A stretch of DNA of 40,868 nt from Bacteroidales bacterium UBA5072 (GCA_002415855.1 DIAS01000011.1:1-40868), one strand, 5' to 3'; shown: positions 15,760 to 25,211, counted from the first letter of the stretch. The notes: a model not told the origin generated them from the letters alone. Translations and numbers: made by a program.

Positions 15760-17103
15760 TTATTTAAATGCCTGTTGCTGCTGCTCGAATTCAATTATGT
15801 ACTCCGACATATATTCACTTCTTTCGGGTTTGATGTTCTTCACGAATAATCGCGCCCGCTGATCGAGTTTCAGGCAGGTACGCTTATTCGCAATATCCCC
15901 GGGAGTATTCATAGGTTGTAATGAAGGATACCAGAGAAAATAACCAGGCTTATCCAGAAGCAATTGCGGCTTTGACCATTCCTGCGAATTCGAGCCTTTT
16001 CCGAGATCTTTGTTTGGGTTAAATGAGATATAAATGCTGCTGCCTGCCCAGGAAGACCCTGTTACCTTTCCCATTAACATTACCCAACTATTCAGATAAG
16101 TATTCCAACTAACCGATGGGCCCCAGTGGAAGCCACCTGATGGCGAAGACGCAGGTCCTCCACCCTCATTCCGTGGTATTTGCAATGATGCAACAGGAGA
16201 CCCTGCTTGGTTATAAGGAACACTGAAACTCTTTCCATCCCATCGTTTTGCCTTGCCTTCCGGCATGTTGAGTTCCCCAAGGCTTATCCTTGCCACGCTG
16301 ATGCATTGACCGCTCCATTCCTTATCATCATTCCAGGTACCCTCCTCATACATCCCGGGATAGCTGTATTCTCCGAAAAACAGATAAAGGTAATCTCCGC
16401 ACGCCACTGCTGAAGGGTCACCCACCCCTCCGGCAAAGGTATTGGAAGTATTGTGGGGCTTGAGGATTAGTCGCGATTGATAATCCTCGATGAAAATACC
16501 TTTATTTTCCCAGCTTCTGCCTCCATCAACCGATTTCATTATCCCAATACGGCAAACTGCCGCCGGGGATTCCGGGCCTTTCAAACCCTGCGGCCATTTC
16601 TCATCCTTATAACCACTGCCTGTGAAAGCATCCCAGGGAAGTGTCGAAGGATAATTTTCGTTATGATAAATGGCAAAAAGCGTTTTGCCGGTCCTGTCTG
16701 AAGTATCCTGATAAACAGTCTCAAACCATACAGCGCCATGCAAGCCTGGTTTCCCAACCGGTGCATTTGGCGGCATAGAAGGTTCATGAAAGGCATTTGT
16801 TCTGCTGCTGAAAGCCTCATCAGCATTCAGTCCGTCGGCAAATTTAAGATCATGTGCATTTCCCCACAAAGGATCTTCCCCGTATTTGCCCGGAAAAATA
16901 CGAAAGGTATCGCCCACCCAGGCCTCTGCCATATTGCAGTCCACAAAGGAATTGAAATACACAGTATCCGCCGGAATAAGCTTAAATCGCGGTGTACTCT
17001 TTGATGAATCAGCTTCTGGTGCTCTTGTACAGGCAGTTCCCAGGATTATTGTCCATCCGGTGAATGTGCAGATCAACCTTACGCGGTTAATTAAATTTCT
17101 CAT
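15760..17103 (-). CDS. lipoprotein with glycosidase-like beta-propeller
   Basis: A 447-residue lipoprotein (leader ending ILGTAC, mature N-terminal Cys25). The body has sialidase/DUF4185-like propeller features: MKSVDGGRSWENKG resembles an Asp-box, and GVGDPSAV, YLYLFFGEYS, GFHWGPSVSWN and FLWYPSLQP are blade-like. This suggests a carbohydrate-binding or glycoside-cleaving surface protein; catalytic residues could not be assigned. It starts 25 bases after the PhzF stop and is likely co-transcribed with it. Confidence 0.7.
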   Translation of the reverse strand: MRNLINRVRLICTFTGWTIILGTACTRAPEADSSKSTPRFKLIPADTVYFNSFVDCNMAEAWVGDTFRIFPGKYGEDPLWGNAHDLKFADGLNADEAFSSRTNAFHEPSMPPNAPVGKPGLHGAVWFETVYQDTSDRTGKTLFAIYHNENYPSTLPWDAFTGSGYKDEKWPQGLKGPESPAAVCRIGIMKSVDGGRSWENKGIFIEDYQSRLILKPHNTSNTFAGGVGDPSAVACGDYLYLFFGEYSYPGMYEEGTWNDDKEWSGQCISVARISLGELNMPEGKAKRWDGKSFSVPYNQAGSPVASLQIPRNEGGGPASSPSGGFHWGPSVSWNTYLNSWVMLMGKVTGSSWAGSSIYISFNPNKDLGKGSNSQEWSKPQLLLDKPGYFLWYPSLQPMNTPGDIANKRTCLKLDQRARLFVKNIKPERSEYMSEYIIEFEQQQQAFK

Positions 17104-17128
17104 GGTTCATGTTGTTAAATTTCATTCT

Positions 17129-18001
17129 TTACTCCCTGATCTTCCATTCCCCTTTGGCAATTTCAATAACTTTCCCCCCCACCAAGATTTCGTATTCTTC
17201 CAAATTTTGCCCGGCTTTGAACATTAATTCCGATGGGCGCCCCATCTCATATCCTTGTCCAATAGTCATTTTAAGTGGCCCTGTACCAAACGTCCCATGT
17301 TTTACCAGGTAAGCAGCCAGGCATCCTGTAGCACTCCCGGTTGCCGGGTCCTCAGGAACACCGAGGTAATCGACAAAAACCCTTGAGGACAAATCGTGAT
17401 GCTTTTCATGACCTTCCGGACTGAAGACAAGCAATCCTTTGGCCCACACCAGCTTAATGAACAACTGATACTTGTATGGATCTATCCTTACCTTCTGCAA
17501 ATCCTCCATGGTTTTTAGCGGAACAATGGTAAAAGGCAGTCCTGTTGAAACCTCCTGTATGGGAAACCTTTCATCGATTGCCGCGGTATCCAGTCCCAGC
17601 AAACCTGCTACCATTTCCATTTCCAGTGATCTTCCAAATTGCGGCTGATTATGCCTCATCCACAGGATGTCGCCGGAAAAGCTTACCGGTATCTGACCTG
17701 CTTTTAAATTCAGCTTTATTTCCTTTGCATTTCCGCTTTCGAAATAACGATTTATGATCAGGGCAGTTCCAAGGACCGGATGCCCTGCAAATTCAATCTC
17801 TGCCTCAGGGGTAAATATCCTCACATTGTAACCACCGTTTGTTTTATCCCGAGAAGAGATAAAAGTGGTCTCTGAAAAATTGATTTCACGGGCAATCTTT
17901 TGCATCTCCAATGCACTGATCTGCCCGAAATCGAAAAAAGTAGCAAGCTGGTTGCCTGAATACCTTTCATTCCCAAAAACATCTGTCAGATAAAAGATCA
18001 T
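17129..18001 (-). CDS. PhzF-family isomerase/epimerase
   Basis: A 290-residue member of the PhzF family (diaminopimelate-epimerase fold). Diagnostic segments are NFSETTF (41-47, with Glu44 in the position of the catalytic acid of PhzF), FAGHP (71-75) and DPATGSATG (218-226). No other phenazine genes are nearby, so phenazine synthesis is not implied; most homologues have unknown substrates. Length is typical of the family. The start ATG gives a normal MIFYLTDVFG N-terminus. Confidence 0.9.
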   Translation of the reverse strand: MIFYLTDVFGNERYSGNQLATFFDFGQISALEMQKIAREINFSETTFISSRDKTNGGYNVRIFTPEAEIEFAGHPVLGTALIINRYFESGNAKEIKLNLKAGQIPVSFSGDILWMRHNQPQFGRSLEMEMVAGLLGLDTAAIDERFPIQEVSTGLPFTIVPLKTMEDLQKVRIDPYKYQLFIKLVWAKGLLVFSPEGHEKHHDLSSRVFVDYLGVPEDPATGSATGCLAAYLVKHGTFGTGPLKMTIGQGYEMGRPSELMFKAGQNLEEYEILVGGKVIEIAKGEWKIRE

Positions 18002-18064
18002 ATTTTTGTACCAATCGGTGTTATGAGTTTCAGCAACTATTTGGACTACGGTAAATTTATACTG

Positions 18065-18181
18065 TCATGAACAGTAACCTTGCTGTTCCTTATCCATTCG
18101 CAACAGTTTTTGCAAAGCGCCGGCTGCCAGGATTATTTTTCCACCCCTTTTGATAAAATCCCTTTGGCTTAATGCAAACAT
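18065..18181 (-). pseudogene. 38-residue Tat-signal remnant
   Basis: A short ORF reading MFALSQRDFIKRGGKIILAAG followed by about 17 residues and a stop. The N-terminus has the shape of a Bacteroidetes Tat leader (charged region, hydrophobic core), but there is no mature domain, so it is probably what remains of a deleted gene. The stop lies in a small inverted repeat ACTGTCATGAACAGT (18061-18075). It lies just upstream of PhzF. Confidence 0.4.
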
Positions 18182-18242
18182 ATGATAGTTTTTATCATGT
18201 TCCAGCAGAGGCAGGTGTTATTTGCCAGGAAAGGACACAGCC

Positions 18243-19154
18243 TTATTCAAATGCAAGGATCATAATGTATATCAATAACTTGCCTCCCGAACTTTCAACA
18301 TTTATAGATGCCCCTTGAGTTCCATCCTGTCTTGCCAATGTTGCCATTGTGGTATAATTTGTCCAGAAGTAGCTTTCACCTGCTATTTCAATTTCATATC
18401 TTTTGGAATCATTGTTCCATATACATGTAAAATTGCCTGATCCCGATGCGATGGTACCGTCAGCTTTTATGAAACCAAAGGCGATTGGATTGGAAGACCC
18501 TGATTTATATGTCACAAACTGAAAATAACCCTGAATACCCATTATGCCGAATGATCGCCAAAGCGGAAGTCCCCCCGACATGGTCAGTATGTCTCCTTCG
18601 GTACCCTTTGGCAAGCGCTTCCAGGAACCTGAGGTATAATAAACCATATCTCCTTCCCGCGGATTGCTGATGAGGACCATATTGGATAAATCAGGCAGGC
18701 CGGTCAGATCATTGTAATCGCCACTGAAGCCATTCCCCGCCTCCTTCGCTGCCAGGGCATAAGGCACACTAAGCAGCTGACTGGTGCCCGAAATGGTATA
18801 GTTTGTTCCCCCGGTTATGTCCATTTCAGTCCTGACAAAATAAGGCCCTGCAAACCAGTCAATGGTTGACATGTTGCCCGATATAGCCGTACCAGCACCT
18901 ATCTCCACTGACAACAGACCATCTGCATCGGTGGCAGCGTTGTGTTTCTCTACATATACGGGAGTTCCGGCGGGAGTCCCCTGAAGTAGGGTGATCTTCA
19001 TACCAACCATTGTGTTTGCAACCAGGTTACCACTTCCGTTTCTTACCACAGCCTGGTAACTGAACCGGTCAACCGGCTGTGAAGATACAAGCTGCCTGAG
19101 GAATAATCCTGCCAAGATAAATAATATCACGGCAGGTATTGTTTTACTTCTCAT
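18243..19154 (-). CDS. exported surface protein with tail-fibre/autotransporter-like repeats
   Basis: About 303 residues from the ATG at 19154, chosen because MRSKTIPAVILFILAGLF then gives a proper signal peptide; an earlier ATG at 19178 is possible. The N-terminal region (FSYQAVVRNGSGNLVANTMVG, then TLLQGTPAGTPVYVEKH) is a recurring Bacteroidetes surface module found ahead of fibre-like domains. SYNDL-type text occurs as FSGDYNDLTGLPDLSN, also typical of trimeric fibres. The C-terminal 90 residues are beta-rich and unassigned. Function is unknown; adhesion is a guess. It follows the hybrid kinase gene by 71 bases (47 from the earlier ATG). Confidence 0.7.
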   Translation of the reverse strand: MRSKTIPAVILFILAGLFLRQLVSSQPVDRFSYQAVVRNGSGNLVANTMVGMKITLLQGTPAGTPVYVEKHNAATDADGLLSVEIGAGTAISGNMSTIDWFAGPYFVRTEMDITGGTNYTISGTSQLLSVPYALAAKEAGNGFSGDYNDLTGLPDLSNMVLISNPREGDMVYYTSGSWKRLPKGTEGDILTMSGGLPLWRSFGIMGIQGYFQFVTYKSGSSNPIAFGFIKADGTIASGSGNFTCIWNNDSKRYEIEIAGESYFWTNYTTMATLARQDGTQGASINVESSGGKLLIYIMILAFE

Positions 19155-19225
19155 TTCACTGGAAATAATTATAAACACAATTTACTAATTCTTTCTGAAA
19201 TAGTCGGTTAAAGTAATCCGGAAAT

Positions 19226-22200
19226 TTAATCAGCCCTCTCTGACATCCCGGGAATGTCATTTCTCCCGAGAAGAATCAGCTCAAGGGAATGGAGAAATTC
19301 ATTAATTTTTATGGGCTTGGTAACATAATTATCGAACCCGGCCTCTTTCAGTTTTCTCACTTCTCCCGAAAGTGCATGTGCTGTAAGGGCAATGACTGGA
19401 ACCTGATTATGTGACTCTCTGATGATCTTTAAGGCTTCAATGCCATCCATTTCCGGCATTTTGATATCCATCAGAATAAGATGCAGATCTTTGTTTGATG
19501 CAGCAAGTGATACAGCCTGCAGTCCATTTAAAGCATGAATAATCACTGCGCCCGTCCTTCGAAGCAGTTTCTCGAGGAACAGGTAATTGGTAGAATCATC
19601 TTCAGCTATCAGGATATTTTTGTCCGAGAAATCGGGATAAATGGTTTCCCTGTCTGATTTGGCCTCCGGAAATGTCTCAGCCGTCAAGGATTCCGACGAC
19701 ATATTGATCGGAACCGTGATTGTAAAAACTGATCCGACATCAGGCTCGGATTCAACGGATATATGCCCGCCAAGCAGGCCTATCAGTTCCGAGGATATGG
19801 CAAGACCCAGTCCTGCACCTCTGTATAACTGACGTTTATCATCCTCCAGCTTTCTGAATCTCTGAAAAATGAGCGCCTGATTCTCTTTCTTTATCCCAAT
19901 TCCGGTATCCTTTACATACAGCTCTATCCACGGGCCGGATATGGAATTTCGACAGCCAAACTCAATAAAACCATGATTGGTAAATTTCACTGCATTGTTT
20001 ATCAGATTGCTGATGATTTGCATCAGGCGCATTTCATCAGTATGGATCATAACCGGCAGTAAGTTTTTCGGGACATTCATGCTGAAATCTACCAGGTATT
20101 CCTTGCTGGTAAGCTCTTTCTTAAGCTCCAGGCTAAAAATATCGTTGACACGGTTAACGATATGGCTTATCGGTACTTGTGTGAGATCAACATCCAGGTG
20201 CCCGGCCTCGATCTTGGAGAAATCGATGACATCGTTGATCAGGTGTAAAAGCGCATCGCTGCTTTGCCGAATAATAAAGTTATAGCTATCCCTTTCTGCA
20301 TTGCTAATTCCCGGATCAGAAAGTAACCCCGAAAAACCGATAATCGCATTCAGCGGCGTGCGTATCTCATGCGAGATATTGGCCAGGAATGATGACTTAA
20401 GCCGATCTGATTCTTCCGCCTTTTCCTTTGAAAGGATCAGTTCTCTCGTACGTTCATCCACCAGTTGTTCGAGCTGGTTCCGGTACATGTTGAGCTCCTT
20501 GTAGGCAGCCTCGAGATCATCCCGCTGCTTCTGTATCTCCAGGTTTGATTCGGCTAACGCTTTCGCCTGTTTGGTAATTTCGTCATGCTGACGCTGTATT
20601 TCAGCATTTGACTGTGCAAGAGCTTCTGTGTGGCTGTACAGCTCTTCGGTCTGTGCCTGTAACTCCTCGGTCTGCGCCTCCATTTCATGCTGCTGTTCCA
20701 CCAACCGGAAATTATTCTGCTCGAGTTGCACTTTCTGGGCCTCTATTTCTTCCTTCTGACGGGTTATTTCAAATGTCCGCTGTTTTACGACCCTCTCCAG
20801 CATTTCATTCTTTCGGCGTATCCTGGAAACATTGGTGTAATAAAACAGGATTAGCAATACTATTGCAAGGGAAATCAATAGTAACCTGAACAACCATGTT
20901 TCCCACCAGGGAGGAGTGATTCTGATCCTCAAGGATGCGCCTTCTTCGTTCCAATACCCATCGTTGTTACAACCCTTAACCCTGAATACATAACTGCCGT
21001 GGTTCAAATGCGTGTAAGTAACTTTTCGTTCCGCATCAACATAAATCCAGTCGGTATCAAAACCTTCGAGCTTATAGGCATATTTGTTTTTGCGGGCATG
21101 TAAATAATTAAGCGCTGAATATTCCAGGGAAAAGTACGAATCTTTATAGGAAAGCACCAGTTCATCTGTTTCATTGATATCCTTTTCCAAAACGGAGCCG
21201 GGTATGCCAACTTCAACAGGTTTGTTGACTCTGTTCAACCCTGTGAAAACTATGGGTGGCCTGAACTGATTGTCCATTATGCTGTCGGGATTGAACATGG
21301 TGACACCGCTTCTGCTGCCGAAAAGAATCTCACCATTTTCAGTCTTACCATATGAAAATGTTTTAAACTGTATCTCCTGTAAATCATCTTCCATGTCAAA
21401 TCTTCGGAATTCATAAGCGTATTTGCCGTTATTTTGTTTTACGGTAAGCCGAGATATGCCATTATCAGTGCTGATCCAGAAATTCCCGGATTTGTCCTCC
21501 AGTATGTACCTGGTTTTGTTACTGGAGAGCCCGTCCTTTTCATAAAACTTTCTGAAGCTTCCGGTTACCGGATCAAAAAGGTTAAGTCCGTTTTGGCTGG
21601 TCAGCCAGATATGGCCTTTGCTGTCCTGATAGCATTGTATAAGCCGGTCAGTACTTATTGAATTGGTATCGTATTTTGCCTGCACATAATCCCTGAACCT
21701 TAAGGTTCTGGTATTCAACATCCTGAAACCGCTTGCTTCGGTGGCCAGCAGTAAATTGTGCTGATTATCTTCCCCAATGCTGATAACCGAATACCCGACC
21801 AGCAGCTCAGGGTATTTCAGACCTCCGGGTACGCGGAAGAAACAGTCCTTTTCCCGGTTATAGTAACCTATCCCTGCGGTCCAGTATCCAATCCATAATT
21901 TCTTCTCCCGGTCTTCATACAGACTGTAAATATTGTCACCGTTAATACTGGTATTGTCCGTGGCATTAAACCTGTAATGTTTTATCTTATTGGTTTTCAA
22001 ATCAATTTTATCAAGACCGGCCGCCCAGTATCCGATCCATAAATTATCGAAACTGTCCAAACAAAGCGCAAGTACTTTGTCACTGGCCAGACTATTATTA
22101 ACTGCCGGATCATGCCTGTAAACCTTGTAGGAATTGTTTTCCCTATTCCAGAAATAAATGCCTCCTCCGTCTGTTCCAAACCATATGTTGCCGTTCTTAT

Positions 22201-23344
22201 CTTCAACAATGGCTGTCGTGTTGTTGGTTGCAAACCGTGAATCGGTCTTTACAAAGTTTATATGCGTAAATGGTTTAAGACGCTTGCTTACTGTGATTAA
22301 ATCAAATCTGCCGCAGATCCAGATTATATTGGTGTTGTCCCTGTAAAGTCCGGATATGATGTTGGATATTATCCGCTGATCCTCAAAAGACCGGAAAGAA
22401 TTTGTGAATGTGATGCCCATATCCTCTGCAATATCTCCTTTCTCTATGAGTGATAATCCTGAAACAGTACCTATCCAGATATTCCGGTCTGCATCTTCAA
22501 CTACCGAGGTTATTTCATTGCTGCGAATACTGGATGGTTGGTTTGATGGCAAATACTGGTATGACTTATCTTTTAGAAAATCGAAATAATACAAGCCGGA
22601 ACCATTGGTGCCGATCCAGAGGTTGTTTTTTTGATCTTCATATATGCAGGCTACCCAACTGTTATTGTTTGAAGTGTTCTTTTTGTCAAACCGGAATTTT
22701 GTAAGCACATGGGTCGAAGTATTAAACCTGAACAATCCTTTGGTGGTTCCCATCCATAGATTGCCCGAATGGCTCTCGACGAGCGTGCGTATCTCATACA
22801 CCTGATTGTAATTGTTTTCATTGGGTGTATAAATAAACCGTGAGAAATTGTTGTTCCGGTGATTATACAGATTCAGGCCGTTAAAAGTCCCGATCCAGAT
22901 GCGCCCTTTACTGTCGCGAAGTACTGATTTTACATTGTTACTGCTCAGGCTGTTAACATCATCCCCATGCAGATAATTAGTGAATGCGTCTGATTTTTTG
23001 CTGTACCTGCTTAGTCCGGTGAGGGTTCCCACCCATATAAAATCACCATCATCGGCCAGACTGGTAATATAGTTGCCTGGTAAACTGCTGGTATCTGACG
23101 GATCGTGTTTATATACTTTGTAATTATAGCCGTCGAACCTGTTCAATCCGTCCTCGGTGCCAAACCACATGAATCCCCTGCTGTCCTTGATTGCACAAAG
23201 CACATAGTAATCTGAAATCCTGTTGGCTGATGAAAGCTGATTGAAAACATAATCCTGTGCACCTGCCCGTGTAAGTGGCAAGAGCAATGACAGGAAACAT
23301 ATGCACCAGACAGAACAAGTTTTATGTGAATCCATATAATCCAA
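19226..23344 (-). CDS. hybrid two-component sensor histidine kinase/response regulator with periplasmic propeller
   Basis: A 1372-residue membrane sensor. In order: signal peptide (1-29), 14 or so propeller repeats of the two-component regulator type (30-690; repeated xIWIGT.GLxxY), a Y_Y_Y domain (about 715-808), one transmembrane helix (817-836), a long Gln/Glu-rich coiled coil (845-975), HisKA with phospho-acceptor His992 (ISHEIRTPLN), HATPase (NLINNAVKFT, DTGIGI, GAGLGL) and a C-terminal receiver with Asp1293 (LMDIKMPEMD). It lacks the AraC-type DNA-binding domain found in polysaccharide-responsive hybrid sensors, so its output must go to another protein. It begins 17 bases after the GH5 stop. 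The ligand is probably a glycan, by family. Confidence 0.93.
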   Translation of the reverse strand: MDYMDSHKTCSVWCICFLSLLLPLTRAGAQDYVFNQLSSANRISDYYVLCAIKDSRGFMWFGTEDGLNRFDGYNYKVYKHDPSDTSSLPGNYITSLADDGDFIWVGTLTGLSRYSKKSDAFTNYLHGDDVNSLSSNNVKSVLRDSKGRIWIGTFNGLNLYNHRNNNFSRFIYTPNENNYNQVYEIRTLVESHSGNLWMGTTKGLFRFNTSTHVLTKFRFDKKNTSNNNSWVACIYEDQKNNLWIGTNGSGLYYFDFLKDKSYQYLPSNQPSSIRSNEITSVVEDADRNIWIGTVSGLSLIEKGDIAEDMGITFTNSFRSFEDQRIISNIISGLYRDNTNIIWICGRFDLITVSKRLKPFTHINFVKTDSRFATNNTTAIVEDKNGNIWFGTDGGGIYFWNRENNSYKVYRHDPAVNNSLASDKVLALCLDSFDNLWIGYWAAGLDKIDLKTNKIKHYRFNATDNTSINGDNIYSLYEDREKKLWIGYWTAGIGYYNREKDCFFRVPGGLKYPELLVGYSVISIGEDNQHNLLLATEASGFRMLNTRTLRFRDYVQAKYDTNSISTDRLIQCYQDSKGHIWLTSQNGLNLFDPVTGSFRKFYEKDGLSSNKTRYILEDKSGNFWISTDNGISRLTVKQNNGKYAYEFRRFDMEDDLQEIQFKTFSYGKTENGEILFGSRSGVTMFNPDSIMDNQFRPPIVFTGLNRVNKPVEVGIPGSVLEKDINETDELVLSYKDSYFSLEYSALNYLHARKNKYAYKLEGFDTDWIYVDAERKVTYTHLNHGSYVFRVKGCNNDGYWNEEGASLRIRITPPWWETWLFRLLLISLAIVLLILFYYTNVSRIRRKNEMLERVVKQRTFEITRQKEEIEAQKVQLEQNNFRLVEQQHEMEAQTEELQAQTEELYSHTEALAQSNAEIQRQHDEITKQAKALAESNLEIQKQRDDLEAAYKELNMYRNQLEQLVDERTRELILSKEKAEESDRLKSSFLANISHEIRTPLNAIIGFSGLLSDPGISNAERDSYNFIIRQSSDALLHLINDVIDFSKIEAGHLDVDLTQVPISHIVNRVNDIFSLELKKELTSKEYLVDFSMNVPKNLLPVMIHTDEMRLMQIISNLINNAVKFTNHGFIEFGCRNSISGPWIELYVKDTGIGIKKENQALIFQRFRKLEDDKRQLYRGAGLGLAISSELIGLLGGHISVESEPDVGSVFTITVPINMSSESLTAETFPEAKSDRETIYPDFSDKNILIAEDDSTNYLFLEKLLRRTGAVIIHALNGLQAVSLAASNKDLHLILMDIKMPEMDGIEALKIIRESHNQVPVIALTAHALSGEVRKLKEAGFDNYVTKPIKINEFLHSLELILLGRNDIPGMSERAD

Positions 23345-23361
23345 GTTCGTTTAGAGCAATC

Positions 23362-24513
23362 TCAGTATTTTTTCAGCAGTTCCAGCAATTTGCCATCGAG
23401 CTTGTGTCCATACCAATCTGAATAATTTACATCCAAACGGTCTGAATCGAGGATCCCAAAATCGCCTCTGAAATTCCAGAGCGCATAACCGATACCGTTT
23501 GTTGTAAGGATATCGATTACATCACCAAACCAGGCAAGGAAAACATCCTGAGGTGTTTTCTTCCAGCAGCCGCACTCTCCGCAATGAACCCCAACTCCTT
23601 TGGATAAAAGCTCAATCCAGGGACGATAGTATTCCTCAAGCCTGTTCCGGCTGAATTCTTTGCCATCCATTGTTCCCGGCCAGACCGGTTTTGGTGCCAA
23701 CGTGGGATCCTTCCATACCCAGGGAGCCTGATAATGTGAAACATAGTGCGGAAAATAACCCCGGCAGCTTTGTGCCATATTCAGGCCGGAGAGTTCCGGA
23801 GTCACTTCGTTACCGCCGTTGTTGCCATCTGCAATAATCAGGTGATCGGGATTCGCAACTCTTATAGCACCGGCGGCCCTTTCTGCAACTTTCCTGTAAA
23901 GATCCCCGGGAAGGGCACTGCTTTTGGAGAACTGGTCATTCATGTCTTCGCGGAAGGCCGGTTCATTCAAGAGATCGAAACTCAGCTTGTCACGGGAAAC
24001 ATTCCGGAAACGTTCCGCCCACATACCCCAGTGATAGCAAAATGCATCCTGCGCCTCCGTGTCCTTCCAAAGATTGAAGGGTTCATCAAATCCTGCATTG
24101 ATACAATATCCGGGTGCGCGATGCAGGTTCAGGCTAACGTGCAAACCGTATTTGTGAGCCAGATACACGAGCCCTTCGATCTCCTCAAGAACAGTCTGAT
24201 CGAACTGATAGACCTCGTCCCTGGTTATGGGTTTTGATCTGTCGATAGCCAGATAGCGTGGATAAGCCATCGGGAGCCGCACAAAATTAAAGCCCCAGTC
24301 AGCCATCCAACGGAAATCATCCTCTGTGGTTCTTTCAGGGTCATCTCTTTTTTCGGGAAACGGAGAAAAATAATCGAGCAGGTTAAATCCTTTCCAGCGC
24401 GGTAGTATGTTTTTAGCAGGCTGTGATGCATTCATGGCAAAAACGGCATTTCCTGCCACTGCCATGGCAGATGCCGTCAGGGCCGTGCTCCTTAGGAATA
24501 TCCGACGATCCAT
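23362..24513 (-). CDS. glycoside hydrolase family 5 (Tat-exported)
   Basis: A 383-residue (beta/alpha)8 glycosidase. The start at 24513 (MDRRIFLRSTALTAS) gives a Tat-like leader with RR at 3-4; longer versions add unrelated residues. Catalytic Glu184 lies in the GH5 motif LLNEP (181-185), and the likely nucleophile Glu313 in GVHCGECGCW. Supporting residues are HRAP (131-134), the aromatic W346 and the RLPMAYP strand. GH5 enzymes act on beta-glucans, mannans or related polymers; the subfamily cannot be set here. There is no SusC/SusD pair, so this is not a canonical polysaccharide utilisation locus, but the adjacent sensor kinase suggests co-regulation. Confidence 0.88.
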   Translation of the reverse strand: MDRRIFLRSTALTASAMAVAGNAVFAMNASQPAKNILPRWKGFNLLDYFSPFPEKRDDPERTTEDDFRWMADWGFNFVRLPMAYPRYLAIDRSKPITRDEVYQFDQTVLEEIEGLVYLAHKYGLHVSLNLHRAPGYCINAGFDEPFNLWKDTEAQDAFCYHWGMWAERFRNVSRDKLSFDLLNEPAFREDMNDQFSKSSALPGDLYRKVAERAAGAIRVANPDHLIIADGNNGGNEVTPELSGLNMAQSCRGYFPHYVSHYQAPWVWKDPTLAPKPVWPGTMDGKEFSRNRLEEYYRPWIELLSKGVGVHCGECGCWKKTPQDVFLAWFGDVIDILTTNGIGYALWNFRGDFGILDSDRLDVNYSDWYGHKLDGKLLELLKKY

Positions 24514-24558
24514 ATCAATTGTGGTTTTTGTTGATATATTTAGGTTATTAAATATAAT

Positions 24559-24587
24559 CAAAATACCGAATTCTTGACATCCGGCAA
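24559..24587 (-). promoter_or_regulatory. promoter candidate for the GH5-sensor run
   Basis: On the minus strand TTG (24585-24587) is followed after 19 bases by TATTTTG (24559-24565), one base short of TAnnTTTG. The start would be near 24552 with a leader of about 39 nt. This places the structured element at 24640-24717 upstream of, not inside, the transcript. Confidence 0.4.
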
Positions 24588-24639
24588 CCTCACAGGGGAA
24601 AATTAATTATGCAACAATCGTTTTTTTCAGTAGCATATG

Positions 24640-24731
24640 CCCTCCGGGTTTATGCAATACCTTTGTGCGGGTACTGCATTGTAAAATATGATCGTCTGGA
24701 TTTTATTCCCCGGAGGGGGCAAGCTTTTGCC
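24640..24731. other. predicted three-way-junction structure plus adjoining hairpin
   Basis: Outer stem CCCTCCGGG (24640-24648) pairs perfectly with CCCGGAGGG (24709-24717). Inside are two hairpins: TGCAATACC (24653-24661) with GGTACTGCA (24670-24678), one mismatch and an 8-nt loop; and TAAAAT (24682-24687) with ATTTTA (24700-24705), 12-nt loop. Junction linkers are 4, 3 and 3 nt. A separate hairpin GGCAA-gctt-TTGCC (24718-24731) abuts it. No T run follows on either strand, so it is not an ordinary terminator. The strand and role are unknown. Confidence 0.45.
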
Positions 24732-24782
24732 ACTACGATCTCGCCAAAATTGTCTTCCTTTCCTTAAGCTTTCCCTTGCCTT

Positions 24783-25211
24783 TCATGAAGTTCTGGTATT
24801 GCATGCCATACAAAAACCCCGGTGAATGCAGATTGTCCCTCCGCAGTCCGGACAATGCCATCTTGCATATTCCCGCTTTATGAAAACCTCAAATCCGGTG
24901 GTTTTGATGTTAACCAGATTTTCGAGCAAACTCGTATGGTATTTCGTCCTGTATCGCTTATCCAGATCCTTCAACCTCCTGCAGGGAAATTGTTCACAGT
25001 CATAGCAGAACCCGGATCCTGTTTTTGCGAGGTGCTCACAGTTCAGGATGCGGCAATTATTTCGATGATCAGGTTTGCTCCTCCCGCCATACCTGCAACC
25101 GGAACAACGGTTCCTGGGACGCAGGTATGCAAGGCAGGTCCAACAGTTGATGCCACAGGGAGCAGTCATGGAGGCATCTGGTAAAGCCTGAGGATTGGGG
25201 TCAGTATTCAT
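24783..25211 (-). CDS. DUF3795 cysteine-rich protein with extra C-terminal zinc-ribbon-like tail
   Basis: A 142-residue protein with 15 cysteines. The DUF3795 region (about 15-105) begins MTAPCGINCWTCLAY and has CSGC (36-39), CRILNC (53-58), CYDCEQFPC (69-77) and a KDLDKRY segment. The C-terminus adds CPDCGGTIC and CMAC (120-137), which looks like a metal-binding ribbon absent from its neighbour. The start ATG lies inside the end of the preceding DUF3795 gene (11-base overlap, ATGAATACTGA), so translation is probably coupled; an internal ATG at 25169 would also preserve the domain. Metal or Fe-S binding is inferred; function is unknown. Confidence 0.82.
   Translation of the reverse strand: MNTDPNPQALPDASMTAPCGINCWTCLAYLRPRNRCSGCRYGGRSKPDHRNNCRILNCEHLAKTGSGFCYDCEQFPCRRLKDLDKRYRTKYHTSLLENLVNIKTTGFEVFIKREYARWHCPDCGGTICIHRGFCMACNTRTS

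Noticed and set aside
17129..18001. Phenazine biosynthesis cluster
   Set aside because: Only PhzF is present; the rest of the pathway is absent, and the family is broadly used outside phenazine synthesis.
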